A stretch of DNA of 64,000 bases, from assembly GCA_963920575.1 (NCBI GenBank), contig OY986966.1, positions 6,825,236-6,889,235 on the forward strand, in the 5' to 3' direction. Below the pieces are notes generated by a model, which had not been told where the DNA came from, did no database searches, and saw only the letters and a list, made by a program, of their open reading frames with translations. How positions within the stretch are numbered: the stretch's first letter is position 1; each line of letters starts with the position of its first letter. This DNA comes from Narthecium ossifragum. Its lineage: Eukaryota; Streptophyta; Magnoliopsida; Dioscoreales; Nartheciaceae. Below are positions 21,965 through 33,340 of this stretch, piece after piece. Both the position numbers and the translations under genes were made by a program.

Positions 21965-24104
21965 ATGAGTGTGCATGAGGATTCAGACCTGGATATTACA
22001 TTGCAAGCATTCTTAGATTCTAGGACATCTTCAAGCGTATCCTTGCATAAGGACCTCCCGCTTCCTCAAGCCATGGATAACCCCAACCCGGATCCCAATC
22101 CCAATGCCAATCCCATCCCGGACCGTAGGAGTATGAGGGATTATTATGTCCCTACTACATTTGCACCTACATCAGGCATACAACAACCCGTTGTTCAAGC
22201 CGCACACTACGAGTTTAAGTCTCAATTCCTTCAATTCCTTCTAAACTTTCACGGCTTGAGTAATGAGGACCCTTACTATCACCTAGAAGATTTTCTTGAA
22301 AAGAGTTCCACGGTCAAAATTCCAAACTTTACCGAGGATGCAATGAGATTGAAATTGTTTCCATTTACATTGAAGGGCAAAGCCAAGCATTGGTTAGGAT
22401 CCCTTGAGCCCCAAACGATCACCACATGGGACCAATTACAAAGTGCTTTTCTAGAAAAATTCTTCCTCATAGCAAAGACTCATGAAATGAGGACCCAAAT
22501 AGCGACCTTTCGTCAAGAAGATGACGAACCTTTTCATGATGCTTGGGATAGGTTTAAAGAGCTTCTTAGGAAATGCCCACACCATCAAATTCCAAAGTGG
22601 TCTCTTGTCGATTATTTTTACAATGGCCTTAGAATACGTCATCAACAAGACGTAGACACCGCTTGTGGGGGGGGTGTTCATGACCAATCCATATGAAGAC
22701 TCATGGGTTTTATATGGAAAGCTTGCCATTAATTCCCAAAATCATGCCTTCACTTCAAGGAATGTTAGGGATACTTCAAGCCCTAAGGGACAATCCAACT
22801 CTAGAGGAGTATTAGAGTTATCCGAAGCCACCCGTGTTTCACAACAAATTGATACTATAAGTAGAAAATTTGATCAAGTACTTGCTCATTCTTTGAATCA
22901 AATTCCTACTCCTCCTTCTTCATCGAGTTACCCACCTAATTCTCCATCATTGGGAGAACTTTGCTTCCTATGTTCGACTCCCGGTCACCTAGTTACCGAA
23001 TGCCATTTGGCATGTGATTATCCGGAGCTCGTGCAAGAGCATATCAACGCGGTTTTCAATCAATCAAAGCCTACCTATGACCCTTACTCAAATACATACA
23101 ATCCCGGTCTTAGGGATCATCCAAATTTCTCATGGAGAAATCCCAGCCAACAACCTCTAAATGCATACAATTCTAGGCCTCCGGTTGCGGGCAATCAAGC
23201 TCCAAGCTATCCTCCTAGGTACCAAGCACCATATCCTTCTAACCAACCTCCACAAAATCAAACCACCTACGGGCCACCTCAAGCTCCTCATGCATATCCA
23301 CCTCAAGTGCCAAGTTATCCTCAATCATCTCATCCTCCAAATTGGAATCAAAGGCCACCTGGGCCTTCCCCATACCAAGCTCCCTATCAAGCCCACCAAG
23401 CTTCTCAAGCTCCGAAACGTGACCCTTGTATTGAGGAAAGGCTTCTCAAGGCCTTGGACTCTTTTGAGACAAGCACCCAACTCTTACATTCTCATTCTCA
23501 ATCCATTGCAAAGTTGGAAGTGCAAATAGGCCAATTGGCCAATACTATGGCAAGAAGGGAAGAGGGTAGACTTCCTAGTCAACCCATAGAAAACCCTAAA
23601 GGCCAACATTTTATCGATTCCATTCACGAGGAAGTGCAAGCGATCACTACCCTCCGGAGTGGAAAGATTTTTCTTAATGTTGAGATGCCCAAAGACACCA
23701 CATTAGAGCAAGGGCATGAACCTCATTTGTCTACTTCAATGAATGACTCTCAAGCATCACCTCATCATACCCCTCATGATTCTTCAAGTCCATTGCCATC
23801 TTTCAAGGAAACTGAGCCTATTTTACTCGACCCATTACCAACCAAAGTATACATTCCTAAGGCTCCATACCCTCAAGCACTAGTTGATCCTCAAGCCACA
23901 ACCCAACCTTGGAAGAGTGGCAAGTATGAGGAGATGCTAGAACTTTTCAAGAAAGTCCACATCAACCTTCCCTTGTTGGATGCCATCAAGCAAGTGCCTT
24001 CTTACGCCAAATTTTTGAAAGACTTGTGTACCCATAAGAGACAATCAAAATCTCATGTCTCTAAAAAGCTCTTCCTAACTGAGCAAGTTAGCTCTATTCT
24101 TTAA
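21965..24104 (+). pseudogene. Athila-like gag with a frameshift in a run of eight G
   Basis: The first part (from 21965) has the retrotransposon gag core: HLEDFLEKSSTVKIPNFTED, LRLFPFTLKGKAKHWLGSL-type block near residue 140, and the FHDAWDRFKELLRKCPHH block. At 22667-22674 a run of eight G shifts the frame by one; the second part (22665-24104) carries on with GGVFMTNPYEDSW and a CCHC knuckle (CFLCSTPGHLVTEC). It then has a long Pro/Tyr/Gln-rich region (NQPPQNQTTYGPPQAP). Gag forms the particle that packages element RNA. Seven G would restore the frame, so this may be a single mutation or a sequencing error. Gag ends at a TAA, in phase with the protease that follows. Confidence 0.8.
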
Positions 24105-24905
24105 CTCGATCTACCTTCGAAATTGAGAGACCCTGGCACTCTTACCATTTCTTGCATCATAGGAGATCAATTGATTGAGGGGGCTTTTCTTGATTTAGGA
24201 GATAGTGTGCATCTTATGCCCTACTCCTTGTTTTATAAGTTTGGCTTAGGAGAGCTCAAGCCGACCTCGATGACTTTGCAATTGGCCGATAGATCTATCA
24301 AAACACCACGGGGTGTTCTTGAAGACATATTAGTCAAGGTCGATAGATGTGTTTTCCCAGTCGATTTCGTTGTACTTGACATGGAACCGGGTCTTAGACA
24401 TAGAAAGTCCATTCCCATCATACTTGGACGACCATTCTTGGCTACGGCCAATGCATGCATCAATTGTAGGAGTGGCATCATGACCGTTACCTTCGGGAAT
24501 ATGGAGTTGAAATTAAATATTTTTTATGCTGTTAAACAATCTATGCATGGGAATGAATGTTTTATGGTCGACTCTTTAGTGGATGATGATATTGTTGATG
24601 AATGTGCAAATGATGTGATGGTTGCTAATGTTGATATAGATGATGCTTGTGAATCATTTGTCGATGCTTGGAATGATCATGATGATGAGGAATGCTTGAA
24701 TGGGTTACTTGGTAATTATGAAGAGGTTGATGATGATTGTTATGATATTAATCTTCCGGTATATCAACCATTTTACGAAGACATACCCAATTACGAAGAG
24801 GATGTTTGTGATATCAATATGCCAGTTTATGAAGTTTTTGGTGAGGAGATATCAATTTTTGGGGACTCCTATGATGTTAATATGCCTATCTATGAGGTGT
24901 TTTAA
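24105..24905 (+). pseudogene. Athila-like aspartic protease with acidic repeat tail
   Basis: In phase with gag after a single TAA. KLRDPGTLTISCIIGDQLIEG leads to the catalytic region, which reads FLDLGDSVHLMPYSLF where the family normally has DLGAS/DSGA, so the second active-site position is altered. IILGRPFLATANA is the second conserved block. After residue about 150 comes an acidic tail with three imperfect repeats of about 30 residues (DINLPVYQPFYEDI, DINMPVYEVFGEEI, DVNMPIYEVF). In complete Athila elements reverse transcriptase would follow here. Confidence 0.75.
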
Positions 24906-25298
24906 GAGGACATAACTAATGTTGATGAGCCGAGTTTGGTTGTTTTCCAAGAAAGGTTATCAATCTCTCATGATTGTGATGATGAATGCCAATATATGTT
25001 GCTGGCATTTGAGACTTTTGAAATTTTGGATGAGGTCTTGCCCATTCTTGAATGTGATTATATAGGTGATGATTGTGTGACCCCTTGGTGGAGGCATGCC
25101 TTTGATTTGTCGCCTTCTATATCTTCCTCCACAATAATATCTGCCACAATACTATCATTGTCCATCTCGAATGTCATCCCATTTCCCGTGTTCATGCATA
25201 CATTCATTGGGCCTTATAAAACCGTTAATAAAGAACGTGACATTTTTTATGCTAAAATGGACATAAGGTTAAAATGGCTGGTGATGAAAGAAACGTGA
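24906..25298 (+). pseudogene. Continuation of the gag-protease frame after a stop
   Basis: In phase after the TAA at 24903-24905. It encodes about 130 residues (EDITNVDEPSLVVFQERL ... IRLKWLVMKET). No RT, RNase H or integrase motif is present. It is either a remnant linker of the lost pol region or a lineage-specific tail. Confidence 0.5.
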
Positions 25299-25740
25299 TT
25301 TTATCATTGGCATTTAAATAAAGTTCTTCGAAAATGGCTTCGTTTTCGTATTTCTAGATGCGACCACCATTTAGAGGGGACATCGAAATTTTACGGGTGA
25401 CCTTGCATTGCGTCTTGCTATAGACGGTAAATTTAGCGCTTGGTGGGAGGCAACCCATCCTTTCCTCGTATTTTTATAATTGTGTGTTTGATATTTCTTC
25501 TTTGCATGATTGATTGTTTTTCCCATTATTTGTATGTTTGATTTTGGTGTGTTTTTGAATTGATCTTTGTTTGAATAAGTGTGACGTCGAGATGGTATGT
25601 TAAATTTGTGGAATGATTGATGAGTTGTCTGAGTTGGAGGGTTTGTATTGTGGTATTTTAACGCCTAAGGAGCCTAATATTCATGCTTGAGGTGTGTGGG
25701 GCGAATTCCCAAGTTTTCAGCCTAGTTTTGCAGTTTGGTA
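25299..25740. other. Non-coding internal part of the Athila-like element
   Basis: Contains the phrase gtgggaggcaacccatcc at about 25443, a familiar landmark between pol and the env-position ORF in Athila-group elements. No coding frame. Confidence 0.5.
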
Positions 25741-25741
25741 T

Positions 25742-26290
25742 ATAAAAGATCGATCTTCCAAGCGGAGAGGATCGATCGTTTATGTCCGATTGAATATAAG
25801 CTGGAACCTGGGGATGAAAGATCGATCCTTCAACACCCAAAGATCGATCTCTCTTGCGAATTTATTCGTGACAGGGGGATGGTTTATGGGTGATCGATCC
25901 TTCCATACCTAAAGATCGATCTCTCTTGCGAATTTATTCGTGACAGGGGGATGGTTTTTGGGTGATCGATCCTTTATCACCTAAATATCGATCCCTCTTG
26001 CGAATTTATTTGTGACAAGGGGATGGTTTTGAGGAGATCGATCCCTCTTGCGAATTTATTTGTAACAGAGGGATGGTTTTCAGGTGATCGATCCTTTATC
26101 ACTGGAAGATCGATCTTACTCACTTGGACACGTCTGCACGATTTAAGTTTGAACCGTTATGATGCTGCCACGTGGCAAAAGATCGATCTTCCTCTTGAGG
26201 AAGATCGATCCTTTGCGGGGTTTTGAAAAAAATATATACCCCAGCGAGATCGACTTAGGGCTCACAAGCCCTAAGATCGATCTCCTTTCC
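25742..26290. repeat. GATCGATC array with 72-bp tandem repeats, internal to the Athila-like element
   Basis: About fourteen ATCGATC-type sites. Between 25842 and 26110 there are tandem units of 72 bp starting at 25842, 25914 and 25986, then a shortened 50-bp step to 26036. Each unit contains gatcgatc, ctcttgcgaatttattcgtg and gacagggggatggttt. Palindromes here are mostly AGATCGATCT or flanked as gatcgatcctt. Confidence 0.9.
26227..26240 (+). promoter_or_regulatory. TATA-like box before the env-position ORF
   Basis: aaaaaatatatacc, about 20 bp after the last strong palindrome of the internal array and about 325 bp before the ORF start at 26564. The same array-then-TATA order occurs in the LTR of this element, which suggests a separate promoter for the downstream ORF. 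Confidence 0.5.
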
Positions 26291-26563
26291 CCCTTTTCTT
26301 CCCTCACGCACTCGCCGCGCCGCTCTTCGTCTCCGCCTCCGACCCTCGCGCCGCCGTCTCCGACCATCGAGCCGCCGCCACCCACCTCCCAGTGCCTCCA
26401 CGACCCCTTCCCTTCACTCCTCTTCCCTCAATCGACCCCGCGGCGTCCACATTTCCTCACCTCCTCCCACCGGCTGCGCCTCATCTTCCAAGCTCCTCGT
26501 CGCCGGCCACCTTCGTCGTTCCGCTTCACCCCAAGCCGACCTCATCCTCTCTACTCACCTCCG

Positions 26564-28027
26564 ATGGGTCGCAAGCCAACCGCCGCCACCAAGAAGGCCG
26601 CCGAGAAGGGCAAGGCCGCCGCTTCGTCTTCCACACCACCGGCACAACCTCCCTCCGCACCTTCAACTAGACCCCCGGCGCTTCCGGCACCACCACGGCA
26701 AGTTTCAACCCCTCCGGCTTCACCATCTCCCCCATGAGCTTCCGTCCCTCCAGCCTCGTCTTCCCGGCTAGCAAGGACTCCGAGAGTGCCGTCCACATCC
26801 TCCACGCGTTCTCTAACTGCATCACCTACGGCTCCGGCAACATCGAAGAGGAAGAAGGCAGCTTCATCCAACCCTCGCCAATCCAAGAAGATCAAGAAGC
26901 AGACCCGGCCGTCCACTGCGCCCACAGTCGTCCGAGGTCTCCATCCAGATTGGCAGCGGGAGGTAAACCTCGAATTTATGTTCGATGTGGAGTTCTTTCG
27001 TACTGTCGAGCATGCCCAGGATTCTATAGAGATGTTGGAGACCCGTGGTCTTCTTCCTATTTGTACACTGGAGACCACGGTGTACCCTAGGCTTCCCTGC
27101 ATGTTCTACCAGAACATGACAGCGATCACCTACGGGGATGAGCGGGACGACGCTGTCGATGGTTACTTCCCCTGCCTTGGCTTCACATCCATAATTGACG
27201 GGGTCGACGTTACCTTGACGGCCAAGGCCATCTGTGAGGTTTTGGCAGTTCCGGCGCGCTGTCCCGGTCTTCATAAGCTCCGGCCTGAGGAGTTATACCG
27301 TCATCCCAGCGAGGCTCATCTTGTCCTTAACCCGGATCGCATAGGCAGGGGAAAATTTACACGGGCAGAGCTGGTGCCTTCACTTTGGTTGTTCGACGAC
27401 ATTTTACGCCGCAATGTCTTCCAGAATGGCCATGACCAGTATCAAACTGGTGATTGGCTTTGCATACTGTGGTTGTTGGCCAAGAATTGGGCGGTCAACA
27501 TACCCCAGCAAATTTTAGAGGACATGTCGCTATTTTACCGCGAGGCGACCAGGGACAAGAAAATAAGCTATACCAAGAAAGCCGTCCCGCACCCGTGCCT
27601 CATTTCAGCTTTTCTAGCGAGCCAGGACCTAGTCCCCGAGGGCAAGCCGACTGTCTCAGAGGAGGCCCACAGGTTTGCACGCTTCAGTGGCCCCACCTGG
27701 GGCAAGGTCCTCGGCCATATGAGGAAGGCCGGTGCGCCAATCCGACAGTCGCGTCTTGCGCGCCCCCCACCCGAGTTCGGACCCGTAGAGCACCCTAACA
27801 TGGATGAGATCTATCGGGAGCACCGGGCGTTTCAGGACGCAGTACTTCAGCGCTTGGACGAGGTAGACGCGCGCGACGCCGCCCTTCGCCAGGACATCAC
27901 CGCACTTCACCAGGTCGCCTCGAGTATCCTCGCGCTTCTCGATGCCATCCACCCTTCCCCTCCGCTGGTCACCGCTATCGTTCCTTACCGACCTCTTACC
28001 TTTCCAGAGCAGAGACCTCAGGGATGA
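26564..28027 (+). pseudogene. Env-position ORF of the Athila-like element (putative plant transposon protein domain)
   Basis: Begins MGRKPTAATKKAAEKGKAAA, then an Ala/Pro/Ser-rich stretch, one in-frame TGA at 26735, a basic patch (SKRKKAASSNPRQSKKIKKQ) and a conserved globular part. That part includes LHPDWQREVNLEFMF, ITYGDERDDAVDGYFPCLGF and LWLFDDILRRNVFQNGHDQYQTGDWLCIL, and is followed by a coiled C-terminus. This layout matches the 'putative plant transposon protein' family that sits where Athila elements carry their third ORF. It is not an obvious envelope: I see no signal peptide or transmembrane helix. Length without the stop is about 487 residues. Function in the family is unknown; the basic patch suggests nuclear or nucleic-acid contact. 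Confidence 0.7.
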
Positions 28028-29370
28028 TAGACTGTATCTAGGGGTATATTCTGTATTTTCTGGATGCTTGGAGTGTATCTCTTTTTGTGATTGGAGGGTG
28101 GGTAACTTTTTGTATTCCATTGCTCTACTTTTGTATATGGTTAACTTCGGTGATAGTGGATATATATATACATGATTTTTGGCTATGTGGGTGTGCCCCG
28201 GGTGTGGATGTATGTTTGTAAATGAAGATTGGTGTGGATGCATTTCTGTATTTTGATTTGAATGAATGTAAAAATGTTGGATGCAAATTGCATCTTTGTA
28301 CAGCCCTTGGGCTTATTGAATAAATAGAGGGAATGCTGCCCATTTTTTCTCAAAAATGTTCATCTCTATTCTTTGAATTCCATAATGCTATGATGGGTAT
28401 TTCCTCTATGATTTTACAGGGCATACAAGCTATGGATAGCAACACGATATACGACATTTTGACATCACAATATTACTGTTTTTCACGACTAACCTTGACC
28501 CTAACTCCTTGCATACCTTTCGTCAAGGTTACATTTTCGTCCATCTCGTCACAAGGTTATCTCTACACTTTACCTTTCTTCCGTGCTTGAGGACAAACCC
28601 GCTTAAGTTAGGGGGTATGATTGCATCATGTTTATAGATAACATGTGATCGATCTACAGTTAGTCACACGTTTATTTGATTGGTAAATATGCGAAAAAAT
28701 TTCAATTCTTATGCTAGCATGGATGACTATTGCATAATTCATCTTGATTCTCATGCTTTGTAAAATTTGGCAAATCATTTCATGAGTAGTGTTATTCTTC
28801 TACTTTAATTCTACTTGTCATGCATTAAGGACATTTAGCGATCCAATCCACTTGTGCACTTACACTTGTATGAGGGGGCAAGTAGTGTTTGATTGGGGGA
28901 CCTTGATAGATTGGGGGTACAAGGCTATTTACACTCGATTGAGATGACTTGTAGTAGGGTTCGAAGCCAAGTTAGAGGCCGAGAACCAGGTTAATAAAAG
29001 TGACTAGTCTTGATTCGTAGCCTTCTAGGCTCGAGTATTTAAATCCGAGGGGTGCTTCAACACCTAATGCCCCAAAGCCATCTGGCTTGGGAGTCATTGA
29101 CCTAACACTCGTTAAATGGGCCTAGTAAAAAGCTTAAGAGATCAAGGCATTGCACGGTCACACTAGTATCAAATAAAAGTTTGTTGGTCAGCTGTGATTC
29201 GTGGCCTGCTAGGTTCGGGAAATTAAGCCCGAGGGGTGCCTCAAAACCTAGTGCCTTTAGGTTATCTGACCGAGGAGCCGCTGGCCCAAATCTTGTTACA
29301 TGGGCCTAGTAGAAAGCCTAAGGGATCATGTCATTGCACGACCACTAGTTTTAGTCAGAAAAAAAAAAAC
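28028..29370. other. 3' untranslated part of the Athila-like element
   Basis: No genes. Two related blocks of about 200 bp (near 28990-29150 and 29200-29350) share cgaggggtgc, tgggcctagta and aagcttaag/aagcctaag phrases, so this part contains an imperfect tandem duplication. A poly(A)-like run is at 29360-29371. Confidence 0.6.
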
Positions 29371-31403
29371 AATGAGGAGAGGGAGAGGAAGAGGAAAAAT
29401 GTCCTTAGAGGTTACATGCAAGTGTGCTGCAGAGGACCAAGACATTTCAAGTGAAGATCTTGATTGATAATCATATATGTTGTAGGGAACACAGAAATAA
29501 ATTTGCCAAGTCTGGTAAAGTATAGAAATGAGTTTAGATTCAACCCAGACATTAAAACTTGCAGCTTCATGGATAGGGTAAAGGCAGATTATAATTTAGA
29601 GATCTCCAGAAGCCAGGCATTTAGAAGCAGGGAGAAGGCTCTAGGGTTCTTGGAGGGAAGTTGGGCTGAACAATATGGTCAGGTGAAAGACTACTGCCAA
29701 GAGATACTGAGAAGTAACCCTGGCAGCACTGCAAGGTCAAGACAAATGTGAGACTAGATGGGAAACTTTATTTTGAGAGGCTGTATATGTGCTTGCATGC
29801 ATGCAAGGTGGGGATGAGGGCTGGTTGTAGACTACTTGTAGGCCTGGATGGATGCCATTTGAAGGGCTCATATCATATGGTGGCCAGTTGTTGACAGATG
29901 TTGGTGTAGATGCAAATGACCAGATATTCCCCTTTGCATTTGCTGCAGTAGAGATTGAGAAAAAGGCTGCCTGAGTGTGGTTTTTGGATCTTCTTGCTAC
30001 TAACATAGGGTTTGTCACAGGATCATTATGGTCTGTGATTACAGACCAGCAAAAGGTATGCCAACTGATCATTGAATGAATTTGATTTGTGTCAACTAAT
30101 GCCAATTGATTAACTGTCAATTGATGCTTGATTAACTGCCAACTAATTGCATACTTTGAATGACCAATAGGGATTGATTCCAGTAGTTGAGGCTATCATG
30201 CCAGGATCTGAACACAAATTTTGTGTTAGGCATTTATACCAAAACTTCAGCAAAGCGCACAAGGATAAGAATCTGAAAAAACTAATGTGGATAGCTGCAA
30301 AAGCAACAACCAAGCCTCATTTTGAACTTACCATGCAACTGATCGGGAAAGAGAGTGAGGATGCATTCATTTACCTAAGCAAATTGGAGCCCAGGTATTG
30401 GTGCAGACATGCATTCAAGTGGTTCTCATCTTGTGACATGAATACAAACAATAATGCAGAGTCTTTCAATTCTATGATCAAGACTAGTAGAGAGAAGCCC
30501 ATCATCAGCATGTTTGAGGACATCAGGATTAAGCTGATGACAAAAATGAGGGAGAGGAGGCAGGAAATTCAAGTAATGAAAGGTCAAGTTGGGCCAGTTA
30601 TACATAAGAAACTGGAAGAATTGAAGAGGGAAGCTGGAAAATGGCAGTGCCACTGGTTTGGAGGATCTGAATTTGAGGTTGAGAGTTTCACTGAGAGATT
30701 TATAGTCAATCTGGATGCTAAGACTTGCACATGCAATTTTTGGGGTCTAACTGGGCTTCCTTGTGCCCATGCAATCTCTAGTATAATTCGTGATAGGAAG
30801 AGGGTTGAAGATTATGTGGCTCATTGGTATAAGAAGGACAAGTATTCTAAATGTTACTCAGCCTGGATTAGACTTGTGAATGGTTCTATTATGTGGGAAA
30901 AGGCACTTGGAGACCTCATACTATCACCTCCTTATAGGAAGCAAACTGGAAGGCCTAAAAAATTAAGGAAAATGCAAAATGATGAGGCAGAAAGCAGTTC
31001 AAAGCTCAAGAGAAGGGGCACAAAAGTAAGGTGTAAGAATTGTTGGGGTTGGGGTCACAACAAAAGAAGCTGCAAGAGACCCCCATGTACTAAGCCTGTG
31101 GAGGAAGTCAATATCACTTCTACTAATGCTCCACCTAATGCTACATCATTTGCTACCCCAACAACTGGTCATAACAGAGGCAGGGGTGGTGCAATAAACC
31201 CCCAGCCAACAACTACTGCTTCATCATCTGCTACCCCCACAACTGGTCATGGCAGAGGCAGGGGTGGTGCAAGAAACCCCCAGCCAACAGTTGCTTGTGG
31301 TGGGAGGGGCATGGGCAGGGGCAGAGGTGGGTTGGATAGGGCTTGGATCCCTCCATCTGGTTCAGGAGTTGTTGGCTTCAGGAGAAGTCAAATGGCTTCA
31401 TAA
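29371..31403 (+). pseudogene. Mutator-like transposase, catalytic and C-terminal part (MULE A)
   Basis: Resumes the MuDR domain (the KCP-RLHAS phrase, with a TAG where the family has Trp), then FRFNPDIKTCSFMDRVKADYNL. Broken frames between 29750 and 30170 cover the first catalytic block (LVGLDGCHLKGSYH, first Asp) and the SLWSVITDQ-type second Asp. From 30174 the frame is open for 409 codons: GLIPVVEAIMPGSEHKFCVRH, the NNNAESFNSMI block with the catalytic Glu, and a SWIM zinc finger (CTCNFWGLTGLPCAHA). A CCHC knuckle (CKNCWGWGHNKRSC) and a Gly/Arg-rich tail follow. Transposases of this type cut and paste DNA; this copy is dead through stops, frameshifts and the Athila-like insertion. Confidence 0.85.
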
Positions 31404-32368
31404 ATCCCCCCAAGACCAACAGCTGCAAGTTCTCCACCAGACAATGTAAGACTCATTAACCTTTCAGTTATCATTGGCAACTTAATCATTTCAAGTAAAT
31501 GAGGTTTACATTTAGCTAGTGAGTCCAGTTTTGTTATGTTGTGCAGTTCAACTCTGGGACATAGCCAAGCCAGCTATTTGGTTCCCAATCAAGTCAACAA
31601 CCAAGCAATCAGACTAGTAGAGAAGAAGGGAGGAATAGATGATGTCATTTGATTGTATACAATGTTGGTTGTGTGTATGAATGGAAAAGGGTACAATGAT
31701 GATGATGTAAAACAATTTGACAGTTATGTCTGTGGGTTGTCTAGATGTAAAACAATTTCAGTTTTGTTATGTTGTAAAGTTACAATTTTAGTGTGGCTGA
31801 ACAGTTTGATTTTGTAGGATGTAATTAGCTTGTATGGATGCAAGTGGTATGATGTCATTAGCTTGTATATAGTGTTGTCTGTATGGATGTCATTAGCTTT
31901 AATTTGAAACAGTGCTGGATGAACAATTTGATTCTGACAACAAACAGGGGCTTATCATTAGCTTCATTAGCTTGTCATGTTTGTATAAATGCAAACAGTT
32001 GTGTCTGGATATAACACAATGATGTGAAACAGGGGCTTGTTATGGTTGAGTTATCAATTGTTATACCTGCTTGTGAGTTATGTATTTCGTGTAGTTAGTG
32101 ATACATGGGCTTGTTACTACTGCAAGCTAGTGTAGGCAGGGAATTGCATGTTTTAGTCAACATTGATCCAACATTGGTACAAAACATTAATCCAAAATTG
32201 GTACAAACCTTTAAGCACACAACACCAAACACTATACACAGCTAATTGCAAGGAATTGCATGTCTTAGTCCACATTGATCCAAAATTGGTACAAACTTGT
32301 AACAATTGACCATTCTGCAGTTAATTGCAGGGAAATTCTTAGCATCCAAACAAATAGAGACATAACAC
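31404..32368. other. 3' flank of MULE A, no gene seen
   Basis: T- and G-rich sequence with repeated short phrases (ttgttatgttgta; gcttgtatggatg; attggtacaaac) and no coding frame. The right terminal inverted repeat could not be identified. Confidence 0.4.
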
Positions 32369-32578
32369 TCAAACAGAGGAATAAACCAGTAAAATTCCCA
32401 GTATCCAAGACAACACCAAAACAATCAAATATGTTCTGACTCTAGACTTTAATTGATCATTCTGCAGCTCAAGCATAGCAATTAACTCGTCTTTATCATC
32501 CATGCAATTCTTCATGGCTTGGACATCTGCCATAGCCTTCTCCTTCTTTGTGTAATAAGAATCCAACCTTGTCTTCAT
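32369..32578 (-). CDS. Short coiled-coil plus membrane-anchor ORF (GRF-zinc-finger-like C-terminus)
   Basis: 69 codons: a charged helical part (YYTKKEKAMADVQAMKNCMD, then LIAMLELQNDQLKSRV) followed by a hydrophobic segment (LIVLVLSWILGILLVY). This resembles the tail of small plant GRF-type zinc-finger proteins that end in a coiled coil and a membrane helix, a group often associated with Mutator-like elements. The zinc-binding part is not seen upstream. It may be a remnant; the frame is short, so caution is due. Confidence 0.35.
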   Translation of the reverse strand: MKTRLDSYYTKKEKAMADVQAMKNCMDDKDELIAMLELQNDQLKSRVRTYLIVLVLSWILGILLVYSSV

Positions 32579-32663
32579 TTTTGCAGCTTATCCCTCAAGT
32601 CCTTGATAACAGTCGCTTCTCCAAACCCTCCAGAAAAGTCCTCCAAAAGAAAGCCCTAAGTTG

Positions 32664-32674
32664 CCTATTTATAG
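32664..32674 (-). promoter_or_regulatory. TATA box of the minus-strand LTR
   Basis: ctataaatagg on the minus strand, about 60 bp downstream of the last palindrome. Almost identical to the box at 20660. Confidence 0.5.
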
Positions 32675-32733
32675 CCTCCAAAAGATTCCCACTCGGATTT
32701 GATCTGCACCCTTTATTTTTCTTAACCGCCATA

Positions 32734-32972
32734 TAAAGATCGATCTTTTCATCACATAGAACTGGCTACGCCCGAGGAAGATCGATATTTTATTCCATGT
32801 TTCCTGTTTACGCTCGCGGTCGATCTTCGCATCAACCGTGGGAAGCCTTTTTCGTGAAAGAGGCTCACAGCCCATGTGACGGATGATGCGACGGTCGACC
32901 GCTGGTCTCTATATTGTATCTTTTGTCTTGCCTTAATAAAGATCGATCTTTTATGTAAAGAAGATCGATCTT
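32734..32972. repeat. AGATCGATCT palindrome cluster
   Basis: Six sites in 240 bp: aaagatcgatctttt twice, gaagatcgatcttc, gatcgatatt, and two ggtcgatc/ggtcgacc variants. The last two resemble the Tekay-type motif, so both motif types occur in one LTR. Confidence 0.8.
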
Positions 32973-33340
32973 CTTTTCTTCGTATTTCTTTTGCCATTCA
33001 GCCCTGCACCCTTGGTACTAAAAGTACTGTAACTTCCTTTAGGAAACTCGGAATCATGAACCGTAAAATTCTCCAAAAATTAGACTTCAAGAGCTTTCCA
33101 ATCATGTATGGAACATCATCTGGTTCTTCATGACTAGGTACAGTTTAATCTTCCAAGTTGACCCATGTAATCTTTTCAGCTTATTTGCTCCATTTAGCTC
33201 CAATTTCCAGCATTTTTCAACCAACTATGTGAAGCAACATATAAATATAAAAATAGTACTAAAGAGGTTGATTAAGAGTGAAGAATTTAATAATTAAAAT
33301 GGTTAAAAGACTGTTTAGAGTGCACTTTCATGCACTCATC

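Larger units (their letters stand above)
20059..29370 (+). mobile_element. Athila-like Ty3/gypsy element, non-autonomous, inserted in MULE A
   Basis: About 9.3 kb: 5' LTR, Athila-type primer site, gag and protease in one frame, an acidic tail in place of RT/RNase H/integrase, a second palindrome array with TATA, an env-position ORF, then a 3' untranslated region. I see no reverse transcriptase, RNase H or integrase motif, so it would need these from another element. No 3' LTR is found; sequence returns to MULE A near 29370-29400, so the right end is truncated or rearranged. An internal purine tract (gttagggggta) at 28606-28617 could be a polypurine site, but the sequence after it does not match the left LTR. 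Confidence 0.8.
32600..33340 (-). mobile_element. LTR fragment of an Athila-like element (minus orientation)
   Basis: Read on the minus strand, it starts TGATGAGTGCATGAAAGTGC at about 33340, related to the LTR starts at 20059 (TGATAAG) and 50434 (TGATGAG). It contains GATCGATC palindromes and a TATA box in the same order as the other LTRs. Its 3' end is not clear and no primer site or internal domain adjoins it, so it is a solo or truncated LTR. Confidence 0.55.

Noticed and set aside
26564..28027. True envelope protein
   Set aside because: No signal peptide, transmembrane helix or furin-like site is visible; the sequence matches the layout of plant transposon third ORFs of unknown function.
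28606..28630. 3' LTR of the Athila-like element starting after gttagggggta
   Set aside because: The following sequence (TGATTGCATCATG) does not match the 5' LTR start, and no other LTR landmark follows.
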